This document shows positions 36,341 through 49,900 of a stretch of 64,000 nucleotides of DNA, one piece after another. Location of the stretch: the NCBI GenBank assembly GCA_013400975.1, contig WBMZ01012087.1:119150-183149 (forward strand), given 5' to 3'. The notes below the pieces were generated by a model, which was given only the letters and a program-made list of their open reading frames with translations, did not search any database and had not been told where the DNA came from. Each line of letters opens with the position of its first letter. Position 1 is the first letter of the stretch. Source of the DNA: Atrichornis clamosus. Its lineage: Eukaryota > Chordata > Aves > Passeriformes > Menuridae. The position numbers and the translations under genes are program-made.

Positions 36341-39300
36341 GGAGGAGAGTTGTAACGCAGGCGTAAAATGGTTAAGGCTGGCACTGAGGCACCGGGAGTT
36401 ATTTTAAGAAACGGGGAAGATCTGGCGATACGAGCCAGGCGGCGGCGTTTGATGGCTGGCTCTGGCTCCGGGAGATGGTGGCCCCTGGCTTAGGGAGGTG
36501 GGATCTGGCTCAGGGATGGCCTCTCCTCACCTGACAGGCTGGGTGCTTCCTGGGAGCGTGTTACCTTCACCTGGGATGGACTCGGTGAGGGCCAGCGCTG
36601 TCACCCGTGTGAGGCAAACAAGCGATCCATCAGTAAAAGAGGCAGGACTGAGCGATCGCGGTGCAGATCCCGTGTTGGAAGCGAGCTGTTCCTAACTTGC
36701 TTGCGAACTGCACCCGCGTTCCCTGTAAGAGCTGTTAAAAAGCGGGGGAGGAATGGATCGTGATTAGTTTCGTAGATTTGGCTTACACCGAGTTATTCTT
36801 TTCCAAGGTTACAGTGGACTTGAAAGGTAATACTATTTTGAAAGAGCAAATGTGCTGTGCATAGCTTTGTCCTCGTGCTGCTATTTATTTTTATTTCATT
36901 TTATTTCTGTTTAGAATAAATAATAAGCACCAGCCAGAGATTCTGAACAGCCTGCTAATGACTGAAAATGAAAATACAGTATGATTTGCTCCCTCCTTCC
37001 ACTGAGAAGCAGCAAGGTAGCGAGCACTGATATCCCTGTTTTGGCCTGTACCAAATCCACTTCCCCCTCTTCAAAGCGAGGTGGAAGAAGTGCACTTAAT
37101 CTCTCACAGTTTTACTGTTCACCTGCATTTCACTTTCTGAGGAGGTGGTAGTAACACCTGATATAGAAAATCTTCTGTACCCTGTCTCCTGAGATTTAAT
37201 ATATGCTGCATGATAACAAGTGGCCACCTTGCCAGTGGTCAGAAAAAATAATTATCTCTCAAATTATTTGAAATATTTAGTTAAGTATATTTTTCTTAAG
37301 TAGCTGGGTAGCTCTTTAAAAATAAAATAGGTACAACAAAACTACAGAGACAACTCCTGACCTCCCTCAAAGCAATTCTACACATGACTTGTGTGTGTTA
37401 CTGCAAGTAACCCAACTGAGTGCACTGGGTGAGAAAAGTAACCTGTGTGCAGGACTGGCCCACAAGTCTGTCTGGTACCAGGTGTTGCTCTCCACGATCA
37501 GTGTGCATCCTGTATTTTCAGAATTAGCAAAATACCAAATAAAAAACATTTACGTTTTTCTGTTACAAATGTACAGTTGACAAAATCACGGACTGTGTCT
37601 TTTCCTGCACAGGGCAGGAAAATGATGATTATGAGAATAGTAGCACATATTTCATATTTCAGCCTGTGTGCATTTGAATGTGACTCAGGGAGTTTTGAAG
37701 GGAAAGCAGCAGCTGTATTAGGTGGTTACAGTTCACTTTATTTAGAAGAAATTACTGCACAGAAGTGCTTATTTTGGTGATCAGGTTTTGGTATTTTAAA
37801 ACTTTCAGGAAGCTTTTCAGTAAATATTTTAATCAGACAGATTAAATACATTTCAGCTGGTCTTATATAAGAAAAATGAATAAAAATTAATTTCAAACCA
37901 AATTTTTTCTTGTGCTATCAAGTGTCTGTTTTATCTTTTTTTTTTTTAATAAAAGTGTGCTTTCTAGGTAGCGCAGGGGAGATTCCTTTGCTACTTTAGG
38001 TTTCTTATACTGAATTGTAGGCTTCTCAGGGCTGGGACACCGACAAAAAATTGTACATGCGTAATTCTGAGCAGAGGAGCTGCTCAACTGGTGTTCTATT
38101 TTCCTGTGTAAAATTACTCAGAGCCAGTTTGTGTGGGATCAAGGTCCTTGTTAATCTATTTTTGGCTATACCCAAGGCTGTTCTCATTTAGATATTAGTA
38201 AAAATGTTAAGAGTTTTAAGTAGACTTTGATTCTGCAGTGGTCTCTGTTTCTGTGTATTCTCTGTATTATTGGTTAAATCTGGCTTTGCAGTGGTCACTT
38301 GGAGTTAGGGCTCCATCCTGCAGCTTCCCTGGAATGACCTTGCTGCCCTGAAGGGGGAGATCACTAAATCAAATAAATGTTGTGGGATCAGAAGAGTTAC
38401 AAGGCCCAACCCAACAGCAGGTGTAATGGCAAAGCCTCTGATCTTTGTCTGGTCCTTTGGAACTGGATAAATAGGTAGGACCTGATCCAGGACAGTAGTG
38501 GGGCTTTCTGTTGGAAGAGGTTATGGCACTGGCTCAGGTCATGATCTTTTTAAGATTAGTGTTGTCTTTCCAAAATCCTGCTGAAAACACTGTTTAAAAA
38601 AGTATCTTAATATCCAAGGATTTCAAAATGTGTTACAATTACCCATCTCACTGGTGGGTAAACTGAGGCACTTGGTGAACAAACCTGATATTTTCAGAAA
38701 TATGTGGTAAAATCTGTGCAGGGTGCAGAGTTTTGCGTGGACTGTTCCCTGTGTGGGATATCAGTTGAGCCTTGGAGGTGGCGTTGGGGGTGCTTGGAGA
38801 CCTTCCCTCAGCTCGTGAGACAGCAGAACCAGTGCTGCTTGCGTGCAAAGTGGATTTTTGTTTGTGGTTTGGTTTTCTATTTTAATCATCTCCTTGGGGG
38901 GAAAATATGAGTGTAGCGAAGTGTCTTGCTTTGGTAGGATGGGATTTTTTCTTTGTTTGCTCCACACACACACTTACAGTGTTGATGGTACTTTGTGTTT
39001 ATCTTAAAGACAGCATGATGGAAGGAATGTGTGTTGCCTACATCAATTCGCTCACCCGTATAAACATTTTCAGGAGGAAAGTCTGTATTTGTGTTTCTAT
39101 GTTTTGAGATACTCAACTTTTAGACTATTAATGAGAAATATTCACAGGTGGGAACAGCTGTCTCTTCTGCTCATTTTAACTTCAATGGTACATTATCCAA
39201 ATTTTTGAAAGCCAGGTAGCATATAGGAAGAGTTTAATAACCAGAAATTAAAGCAGTCTGGATTTCAATCAGGGAGTGATTTGTGAGGAGAGCTGAGTCC

Positions 39301-42279
39301 TCCTCAGCCCTCTGCCTGTGTTGCCTGCCGTAAACCCCGCTGATCTTCCACCAGCTGATGGTTGGGCCAGTGTTACTGGATTTCCTTGGAGTGTGTTTGG
39401 GTCATACATGACAAACGTGTTTAGAAAACGCCTTTTTCAGCACTGCCCAAAGAGATACTGAATACACATTTTATGCAAACATATAATTTTCAGCAGTTTC
39501 CTTAAAAAGTACATTTTAAGATGGTTCATTTGCTATCATGAAGACTCAGGGTAGAAATGAAGTCTGCTTGCCAAAATACTGCCAAAATAAGGATCTGACT
39601 GCCAAATACCCAGAAAATTTATAAAACAGATAAATATGAAAAAAGGTTTAAAGTGTCAAACCCAAGATAACCCCTGCAGCAAAGCAGGATAAAAGCCTTT
39701 ATTGTTGCTAATCTAAGAGCACATCACATGTCAAAGGTCATATATTTTACATAAAAGATGTATTGTTTTACATACTCTCAGGAAGGTGAGCCCTGACCTA
39801 TTATGATGGAGTAGTGTTATGTCCTTTACAGTGCAGAATCAGGAATGTCTTATATGTGTACCTCAGGAAAACACACAGGGCTTCCTATACAGGAAACATG
39901 TACAGATTTTGGCCCCTGATGTTCTGGTACTGCATTACAAGAACTGTGAAAATCTTCTCACTCAAAACATAAAAAATAAAAATGAAATAAAGTGCCAGTG
40001 AGCAACAGATAAAACCAATATTCATTTCATCTCAAGGTAACCTTTTTTTCTCCCAGCTAAAAATAATCAGGTTTCAATGGTAAAGAAATAATGCCTCATT
40101 CTCATTGTGAAAACATTTTTCCTTCCAAAATAAATGGCGAATGAGTTCATGTTCTTTTGAAAGAACTTAGTGAAGATTCTGATTTTTCCCAGAGGTTGGT
40201 ATTTTACTGCTTCAGTAAAAAGCTTCACCTAGTGATGTATATAGCACAACTTACCATTTGGTGAGTTTCACAAACACCCCCAAAACTCCACATCACTGTG
40301 TGAATTTTATGAAATGGAGTTTCACGTAGCTGTGTCTTACACATCCACATGTCACTGACTTTCCGTTTCGTATGAAGTCATCTGTGTCACCAAATTATCG
40401 CATATTTCTTTCTGTCTGTATTACATACTGCTCTGTAACCCTGCGGCAGAAGATCAACATTTCACTGAAATTATGTTATAATTTTACTCTGTTAAGGTAT
40501 TTGGTCAATTGATGTGGAATTAATTCTGAATGCTGTTAGTGGTTTGAGTTAGTAACTTGATCTAAATTAATAAACAAATGTTTTTCTTTTCTCTTGTACC
40601 ATATGTTGATCCCAATTACATGAACAGAAAGTGGCAGATTGTCATGTTTCTTAAAAGATTACATACTCTTTTGCATAAGAGAGAGTACACAAGATGCAGT
40701 AATATACAGGGTAAAAAAAACCTACACGTGCTGTTTTCTCCCTCCTACTTTTTATAAAGATACACTTTAATTATTCCTCCTTTTAATACCCACTGCTCTC
40801 ACCACCTTGGCGTGCTTGGAGTGCTCTTGGTAATGCTTAATGAGAAGATATCCCAAGACAGTAAACAACTTTTTGAATTAGTAAGATGTAGCTAGTTTTA
40901 AAATCTCATCTAGGACTATGTCTCTATGGAAAAGGATGAGAAAAAAGAAAGGATCCAGAAGATAAAATAGCAGCGGTTACAAATGGTCTTAAAATGCCTT
41001 AAGTAAGGAGAACCCATTCAGACAATAGTCAGATTTCTGAAACAAAGAACTGAACTCATCTATTATTCAAACTGAAAATAGATTGATAGACATCAAGATT
41101 AAGAAAGTTTATGTTAGAGAACAAAGATGTCTCATCTCCATGGGGTTTTTTGCTTCTCTTTTTTTCCTCCCAAAGACCAAGTTGTTTGTGCTGAACTGAA
41201 GAACCTCACACTAGCTGGTACTGATAAGCAGCAGTCCTGTGACTTGATTGTTTTTATTAACTCTCTCTGAAAGTCATTCACCATTAAACACGATTAGATT
41301 CATTTGTTGCTTTATTTATGTTTGTACTTGCAAATGCAGTGCCAATGAAAATGCTGCGGGTGTTGTTGCTGACACTGACCCAGAGTCACGTGTGTTACCT
41401 CCTTTCTCTGCAGGGTAAGAAGAGTGACCTTTTTGGGTGGCTGTAACTGAAGATTGCTTTACAGGAGCAACGGAAGAAGGTAAATACGAATACTGTTTTT
41501 CACACAGTTTTTGAAGTATGCCTGAACGAAGGATCTGGTCCTGCAAACCCCAGGGCCGTACCTCAGTTGCACAAGTAAAGGCTCTTCTGGCAACATGGAC
41601 AAAGTTTGCAGCATTGGGCTGGAATATTTTGTAGTCCCTTCTGTTCCTTGAACCCATGTTTTGCCTGAGAAGCCAGTGGTTTAGGTGTCCAGTTGCATTT
41701 TAGGAGCAAGGCCACAGAGATGCACCTTTTGGCTTTCAGCCATGTTCTGAGAGGGCTGGTAACTGAGCAGAACCGGTGTTGCAATGGGAAGACCCTGCTC
41801 TGGCTGGTCTTTGTGGCCAGCTCCATGGTCCATGGGCTGGGACATGCAGCAGCACAGCCTGTGGCAGGGTCCCCTCACCGGGGCAAGTCCCTGGGGAGTG
41901 GTCAAGTGAGCTTCAGTGCTACTGCATCCCAGGCTGAGACACTCCTGGATTTACAGCAGCACATCGAGCAGAGCAGGAGAGCAAAATTTAGCTGTTAATT
42001 TGATTGCTTATTATCACTGCAAAAATTAAAACACATGCTTTTTAGTCTTTTGGAGCGCAGCAAAAAGGAAAGAAATATCACTCTCTGCAAAATGATTTTT
42101 ATTTAAAGCAGCATGAAAGTCCCTTGCTTCTAAATTAACTCCTTGCCTCTCTTCTGGTCCAAAGTTTCAAGTTGGAAAGGGATATTAACATCACAAAAGT
42201 GGTGATTCACAAAATTAACTTGCAGAAGAGAAGAGTAACGCAGATCAGTGTTTGGTACTGAAGGGTGTCATCTGACTGA
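36341..42279. other. Non-coding, no gene recognised
   Basis: GC-rich to about 36730, then AT-rich. Poly(T) near 37937-37947. Nothing with a domain, no mobile element end and no RNA gene recognised. A GC-richer patch at 41330-41990 has overlapping frames up to 113 codons on both strands, not called. Confidence 0.5.
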
Positions 42280-42480
42280 GGTTCATATGGCTGCTTTATA
42301 ATCACCTTCTTTCAGAAATTAATAGTCGGTTAAGCACCATAGCAACAAGCAACACTGATGTAAGCGTTGAGCAGTGGCTGCTGTTCGCTGTGATGTCAGT
42401 GCTCGTTAGTGCTGTTCTCTTGACCTTGTTTGAATATAAAATGGTGATTTCATTTTAAACTTAGAATTTTACAGAATGAC
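42280..42480. promoter_or_regulatory. RFX-like and CRE-like motif pair
   Basis: Two direct AGCAAC half-sites one base apart (42341-42346 and 42348-42353), the first within CCATAGCAAC (42337-42346), resemble an RFX X-box. TGATGTCA (42391-42398), one base from a consensus CRE, follows 38 bases later. The pairing echoes the motif cluster upstream of the Topors-like gene. Short motifs recur by chance, so this is only suggestive. Confidence 0.25.
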
Positions 42481-43149
42481 TAAATGCATTGGAGTGAATT
42501 AGAGCTATTTTTATTTTTAATTTTATTAAAATGTACTTGAATGGGGAAAAAATGTCCCTGTTCTCTTCTGTTTTAAATTAAAATAGATCTGAGGACGATC
42601 TGGGATTTTTTTTCAGTTCTTTGTTGCCAAAAATATCTATTTAGTTAGGATGAAATTCATGAAGTTCAAGTGAACATTGCAATCCTTGGCCATGCCAGTG
42701 GTGTATGTCAGCTATATGATATATGCCTCTCCTCAAGATTTGAATATTACTGTTTGGATTTTTTTCTTTTATGGTGGAGCTGATGAGGTATTAGATGTAT
42801 TTCAGCTATTGAAGAAGAAGCAGATCTTGCAGTTTAAGCAGGTAGTGTTTTCTTGCTCTGCAGTATTGTTCTTCCTTTGAGTTTTTGTGAAGAAAGGAAG
42901 AATTTGAAGTCTCAGGTGTATCAGGGGGCCTCAGAATTAATGGGACTCTTGTTCCTGGTTCATGTGTGACTGTGGCCTATGTGACCCAGGAAAATTAGGA
43001 ATTTTGGAGGTGTTAAATGCAGGACACTACCTTTAGACTCACCTGAAGCTTGCAGGCCATCTCCAAAAGCAGATCTATATTCTACTACTACCATCAGTGC
43101 ACCACTCATGCCACACATACCCTCTGTCACTCATCCTTTAGCAGAAAGC

Positions 43150-43230
43150 AGTTTGGGTGATTCACAGAATATATCACTGGAAAAGACTATTAGATTTTTC
43201 AGTCTGACCTCCTGCATTTCGTGGGTTATT
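43150..43230 (-). mobile_element. Ancient CR1-like fragment, inverted
   Basis: Carries 'attcacagaat', 'actggaaaagac' and 'cagtctgacctcctgcat', in the order found in inverted old CR1 copies of reptiles and birds. It is heavily diverged and short, and the right limit is uncertain. Chance similarity cannot be excluded. Confidence 0.45.
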
Positions 43231-43799
43231 GATTCTCACCCCTGAGCAGAGCTGGTAAGTAGAATTCAGCCAAACTCTGTTTCCTGGAAGCTGATCCAGG
43301 CTCAGTGGGAAGACAGTGAGGACTGGAGAACCATGGGGCAGCTGTGGTGTATGCAAGTGGATGTGTGTTCAAGGATTTGTTTTCAAACTGCACAACAAAA
43401 TTTAAACTTAATGGAAAACAAGTTGTTCATCATGTCGTTTAATGTCAGGACTTGTTTCTCAGAGAATGTTTAGCTCTGTCCCACTTCTACTGCAGTGAGG
43501 GGTGCAGTGTTCAACAAAAACCTATTTATTGCAGGATCAGTCCATAATGTTGCAACGTATTTCATAAAATAAAGCCATAATGAATGATATGTGGTCCAAG
43601 AAACTGGATGTCAAATTTAAACTGGGCAAGAATTGAAACTGCTGAGATAATAAACCATGAGAATAGGAGATAGTAATGGAAATAGTGACAGAGTCCTAAT
43701 TAGAGCAGTGCCACTGAAACAGGGAAGGTTAAGGGTTTGGTTGATTGAGTTTGAGCTCAATTGCTTGATAGCTTAATTTCAGGTGAAATCCCATCTCCT
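43231..43799. other. Non-coding, nothing recognised
   Basis: AT-rich, no domain-bearing frame. A TTGAGCTCAA palindrome at 43751-43760 matches the word at 16370-16379, probably by chance. Confidence 0.5.
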
Positions 43800-43925
43800 G
43801 AGTTAGCGGTTAAGCCGCTCAGAGCAGCTACAGAGCAGGACTCTACTCCTTGAGGAGCAGCCGCGTGGCCCCGGGCGTCCCAGCCCTACGTGAGCCTGGC
43901 CTCGGGCACGCGGGGTGGGAGACAG
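43800..43925. other. Short GC/CpG-rich patch
   Basis: Roughly 125 bases with a dozen or so CpGs, beginning at a near-palindrome (AGCGGTTAAGCCGCT, 43804-43818). It is too short to be a standard CpG island. It could be a minor promoter, or a CpG-rich remnant of an inserted sequence. Confidence 0.3.
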
Positions 43926-46900
43926 CCCAGAGCTGGCAAAACAGATTTTTATTCTGCGTGTTTTGTTTGCTTTCTTTTTTTTTATTTTCCTGTGAGCTCC
44001 AAGGAGCTCCGAACAGAGGCACAGATAACAGAACAGATACAGCAAGAGGCTTTGATGGTTAAACCTTCAGAATTAAGATGTTTACATTCGCCTCTATTTA
44101 GCACTGTTAGGCATAATGCCTAATTATATGCCAGTTTTTCCTCAGAGTAAGAATTTGAAATGTTTTATTTGGGTAGAAGGGAGGGGAGAAGTATTTTTAC
44201 AGAATTATGGACAATAGTGTTAGTTTTCCAGGAGCAGTCATTTGTTTAAATGTATGTAAAAGCATTTTCAATAATCAAACAGCATTCAGTGAGCATTGTA
44301 AATCAGGGATAGCTTGCATGCTGAAAAATTGAAAAGTACAAAACATGCTACTAAAATTGTACATTATTGATAACAAAAGGCACATGTAGACTTTTAAGAT
44401 AGCAAAGATAGATCCTTTAGAAAACCTTTAACGGCAAAAAAATCAACACAAAGGATTTAGCAAAGTTGCACTTAGTTTAAAATTTCAAATCTTAATGCTT
44501 GTCAGAGTTAAATGCTGATTAAATATTGATAATAAACCAGAAGGTGCCTGCTGTAACTCAGAGCTGAATTAGATGATCAACAGATAAATCTGTGGGTTTG
44601 AGCTTTAGCTTTCTTATATAGGTATATTTTTTCCTCCCTTCCCTTCAAGCCAGGAGAAAGGTCAGGAGGACTTTTTCTCGTAAGCTCAATACAAAAAATG
44701 GATTGTGTAGTTGGTCTGTGTGAAAAATAAAGTGGACAAAAAAGATGTAATTTTTCCCAACTCTGTTTTCATCAGGAAGAGAAATGGTTCTCAAACCAGG
44801 TTGTCACATTGCTTTGCCACATCTTTGCTGGCCATTGCAGGCAAAAGTCAAAGCCCTGAAACAAACTCTTCCAGAGACATTTCTGCTCACGAAGGGCTCA
44901 GCAGTGTGCCAAGTTTCTCCCCAGCAATCTTCCTTGCTGGTGACTTCCAGAAGATGTGCTGGTGATGTCTTTACTCCTGTTTCTGTACTGGCTTGGGTGG
45001 CAGGAATGTTTGCACATCAGACAGTGGGAAGTTGGTAGGATGGCGTTTTGCTTAGAGAATTTGGCACCTTGACTGGTCTTGCTTTTGACCTAAAGGTCTT
45101 AAAGTATATTACAAAGCAGAAACAGCCCCCACTCCTTGAACATGTAGCGTGTGGCTACTTCTGAATGTGGGTGCTGTACCCTGGGTTTACAAGGAAGTCT
45201 GTAACATAGCCACTACCTGGTTCTTGAACATTTTCTCCAATGTTCTCTCTGCAATGGGTCCAAATTACACACGGCTTTACTGGAAGCATTTTGCATGAGT
45301 GCTTGTGTCACCCCCAGCAGGAAATAGGGATCAGGGATTCAGACCCCATTGATCCCTGCTGCTCACTTGCTGCTGGGGTGATAGTCCTGTAGCTGGAGCC
45401 ACCAGTGTCTGTCAGGCCACATCTAAGATTGGATTTATTTACTTAAGGATTGTTGGGAGAAGTTGTAATATCCTAATTATTAAGAACTTTGAGTTACTGA
45501 AAGGTCTTAAGGTCAGACCTTTTCTTAAGGTTCAAAGGTACAGTGCAGTGCAAAGTGTTTCTGTAAGCAGTAAAAACAGAAATTGCATTATTACCTGCAT
45601 GTTTTGGGGTAAACCCTAAAATGTCTGTGTGTGGGTCATTGGGAACATAAAGTGTTTGAAGACCTCACCTATTTGAATGAAAAGTTTAGTCCAGAGATGG
45701 GTGAAACTGTGACTTTTCTGAAGCAATTGGGTCAAGAAGATGTAGAAAATAGATTAAGACATTTTGGGATAATTTAAGAAGTATCTGAACAAATCTCATT
45801 AACATGGCCCACTAGCTTGCTGTATTGAAGACTTGAAAGATCTGTCAGAGGAGTTCTTTCTGTGCTATTGTCTGCCAGTATTAGCAATCTCGAGAGAACA
45901 TGTTTCTTTTGTTTTCTTTTGGCCCATTTAGCTTTCCTTCTTTTTCTTCTTCTTAATATTCCTTAGTATCTTATAAATCTTCAAGTGGGTTGGTAGAAAA
46001 ATATGCTTCTCTGCTTCAAGACAGTCAGTAGCAGGTTTTGATCCTCTTATCTGATGCTTTTGGACCAAATCCTTCTAGTCTTCATGAAGACTGCTAAAGT
46101 GAGCAAGATTTGGCCAGTATTTTGCATAATCCTGCAGTGTTTCCCCCATTAATTTATATAGATGCTCAGTATGATCTTCAGTGAAATGCAAGTGCTGATT
46201 TGTATTACTTACATTCAAACTACCCATTCTGAATCCCCGAAGAACATGCAGCAGGAGGCTGAGTGGTTCATGCGCACCTCTAGATCAGCCTGATCTCCAC
46301 CCACGGATCAAACAAGTGCAGATATTGAAAATGGTCCAACACGTGAAGGTTGTGACTGCAGATTAAGCAGCGAAAAAGGGTGCACTGATGTTTGCCAGTA
46401 CAGATACACCAAGGAAAAGCTGATAATACACCATGTGATGCAGACTGTGCAGTTTCTGGCCTGGTTCTTCAAAACCAAGCCGGATAACATGTCAGGATAA
46501 TGCTGCATTTTATCATAGCTTGGCTGAGGAAAGAACTGGGAATGGCATAGGCAGGAACAGCATTGGTCTTCCTTATTCCAGAACCCAGGCATGGCCTACA
46601 GGCCAGATAGCCTGAACCCATGCTCAGTCTCAAACACAAAATGTGATGGAAATACCCAGTTTCCAGGTTTCCTTATGGAACAGGCAGCGAACTCTTAGTT
46701 CAGAGCTGTGCTAACACTTGACCTTGTGCAAGTTATGCTGCTGGGCCAGTGGATACAGCGATGGTTTCCACTTGCTATTAATAGGCTTGGTGGGATTCCA
46801 TACACACCGGTGCTGTGTACTGGGACCTCGTGGCCGTGCCTGTCTCTCAGCACAAGGGCAGGAACCACTTGCAGGCTTGAAACCTGCCTTTGGAAAACTC

Positions 46901-49900
46901 ACATCGCAGACCGTGCACGTTGCCGTGTTATAAAATCTAGAGATGTGAGAAAATGACTCCAGAAATAGATTCTTATTGCATTTTCTGTATTTTATTTGGT
47001 CATCTGTAAGGTCATTGCCTGTTGCCTTCTCCCACACCAGAAGTATATCTCCCGTGATGTTTAAGTTATTGTCACACAGCGATGGCAGCCGTGTTTTACA
47101 GTGGCAGTGTTACAAGACCAGTGACGTCAGTGGGCATTATAGGAGGCCACCTTTTTTATTTGGTAGCTTATCCTAAAGTCAGGGCATTTAAAAAAAAAAG
47201 AAAAGAAAGTTAGGTTTTGGTCCTGATTGCCTGCCCATATTTCTCGTTGCAACATATGAGAGCATTTTTCACTGCAGGTAATGGCAGGAACTTCAGACAC
47301 CACCCCAAAGATGTTTAATTGTCCAGTGTTTCTCCCAGTAGAATCTGTGAATTTTAATTTGTGGCTCTCCCACCTCTGCTGGCCCTATACTTTTCAGTGT
47401 GTTTTGCGTAATATTGGTTAATTGCTCAAACGGGTCATTTCTGACTCTGAGCTCACTGTTTATTTTTTTAGTAGGGTAGCACAAACATTTGGATATTTGT
47501 AACTAAGACTCTGACGTCATTTCCATTGCAAACCATTAATATCCATGGTTTATAATATGGCTTTTCAAAATAGATTTTTGTTGAAATATGGTGATCTCTA
47601 TTTTTTTTTAAGAGTAGAACTGTTATCCCTCTTAAAAAAAAAAAAAGATAAATTCACATCTTCAGAGTAATAGGTCTACTTTCTTCTCCCTTCTGGTTAG
47701 TTTGGATAGCCCCTGTGTTTATCTATATTAGTTGTCATACAAGTGTTTAATCTAATCCTCTGACTTATTAAAGACTCAGTGGATCCCAGCATTGGAAGGA
47801 AATGGCTGTGGAAGGGCACAGCATTTCCTGCTCCTGGGGCACTTCCACCAATGGAACAGGGCTACACCGTTGTGACATTAGTAATTGTCTGTGCGGATCT
47901 TAGAAATAGAAAGTGCTACATTTAAAAGCCAACAACAGCATAAATCAGTAACGTGGGCAATGAGACCATTTCCTTTTTGGGGGGTGGGAGGATTTTTTAA
48001 CCCCTTTTAAATAGGCTTGTGTTTGCTTTATTGCTGTCATCTTTCTTCATTTAAATTTTATTCCAATAATTGTGAAAGAAAATTTTATTTGGAAAAATTT
48101 GCTTCTGAAGTTTTACTGAATGCAAATTGAACATTATTAAAAATGTTATTATTGGGGAAAAAATAGAAACATTATCTCTCAAAAACTGCAAATTTACTTG
48201 TATCTTTGTTCCTCTTCAAGATCCAATGTCCAGCAAGAAAAATGTGCTTTTATTGTTTGTATCCTTGTGTTTTAAGGGGGGAAAGATGATTGCTTTTGGT
48301 GCTACTTGTTTAGAGAGTCCAAAGCTTTGTGCCCAGTTTTGGAGAACATTAAAATAAGCCCACAGGAAATCTTATAAAAGTTGTAAGAAATTGTAAGCAT
48401 GTCAGTTATACAAGACAAAAATGCCAGGGTAAGGCTGCGAGGTTCTAAACTTGTTATTTACTCTGTTATCTTTAAACCAATTCTTTTCTGCTTTTGATTT
48501 CACAGCAGATAAATATGTGTTTTGGGAGGAAGGAAAATACATCAATTAGACAAAATATTAGTTAAAATTGAAAGAATTGCCTGGATTTTTATTCATGTAA
48601 TTAAAAGGAGAGTCTGGCCTGTTCTTCTTTGGAACACTGAATATATGAGAGAATATACTTTAACAATACAGACTGGCTTTTTAAAGTTTCTCCTCAATGA
48701 GACTCAAGCGCACAAGGCAATTTGAATTTTAATAATAAAGTTATCCATTTTTTAAAAAATTACACATCTTGAATCTCTGAGACCATTCATGATTCTTTTG
48801 AGTTTTCTAACCCTGCAATAAGTTTCAGAAAACTGCGTGAAGAATAGTGCAAATCCAACATATGCCTGGTGTAAATCCCACGTGTAAAGTGTGTGAGCGC
48901 TAAATCTCCCAAAATCTGTGTAGTCATTGTGTCCTGTGTTCATGATCTGCAGGCCAGCTGGAGCAGTGCTGCTCCATACGCTGCCATGGTTAACTCTCCT
49001 TGAAATAACATCCAGATCAGCTGCTGGATTTTCTAGATATATGATAAGGTGAAAAAGTCCAGTACAGTCCTTTTCCTCCTTTCCCAGCACAGTTAGGGTG
49101 GAAAGCTCAGAGAGGAGCTGGGTGAACAGTTTGGTTTTACAGACCCGGCTGTGTTCGAAACTGGTGCTGAAGTCCTGCAGTGATTCCCAGCTGGGCAGGG
49201 CAGGGAAGGGCTGTGCTGTGGTGCTACATCCCTTGCATCCCAGTGTCACCTGTACTCCATCACTCGAGGAACCTGTCTTTGCAGTTGCCCTGCCAGAAGC
49301 TGCCTGTGCCCTCTTAGCAAGAGAGTAGGGCTGTATCAGTGGTATGATGAGAAACCAGGTATCTGCAGAGGGTAGACCCTGGAGAATCTCCACAAGTGGC
49401 TGGGGCTGTAGCTGTCCCAGGTCTTTTCCCTGCTGCTGCCATTCCTGGGGCAGCACACAGTTGGCCAGGTGTGAAGTCCCCCAAGAACAAGTGTGACCTT
49501 GCCCACCTGCAGAGAGGATCTGCCCCCAAAAGAAGGGCCATGAAGTTCGGGGTGTTCACTATGAAGCACAGCAGAGGTGATGTGGGAGGAGGCTGTGTGG
49601 GAACCTGTGGTGTGTAAGAGACAACATCAGTGGGACAAGAAGTTTTTTCCCCAGGAGGAGGGGGAAGGAAAGATTCCAAAAAGCTTTGTGGACATTTGAG
49701 GAGAACTTCCCTTTAAAAACAGCTGTAAGGAGACATGTCCTCTGACATTGACACCCTCTCTGGCCACTGCCCATGAAGAGTGATCTGTGGCATCATCTGG
49801 GCAAGACCTTAGAGTATCTCTGCAGGAGAACTAGAGTTTATCATAGTTTTATATTGGGTTTCCCTCAGCGTGTAACTGGATGCATTAACAGTGACACGAT

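Noticed and set aside
36001..36366. 121-codon + strand frame in the CpG-rich block
   Set aside because: Several frames are open on both strands there because of GC richness. A splice donor at 36034 makes read-through translation doubtful.
16370..43760. Repeated TTGAGCTCAA palindrome (16370-16379 and 43751-43760)
   Set aside because: Two distant 10-base matches with unrelated flanks; likely chance.
48752..49456. 234-codon minus-strand open frame
   Set aside because: No domain, signal peptide or membrane segment; overlapping frames are open on the other strand. Length alone is possible by chance in 64 kb.
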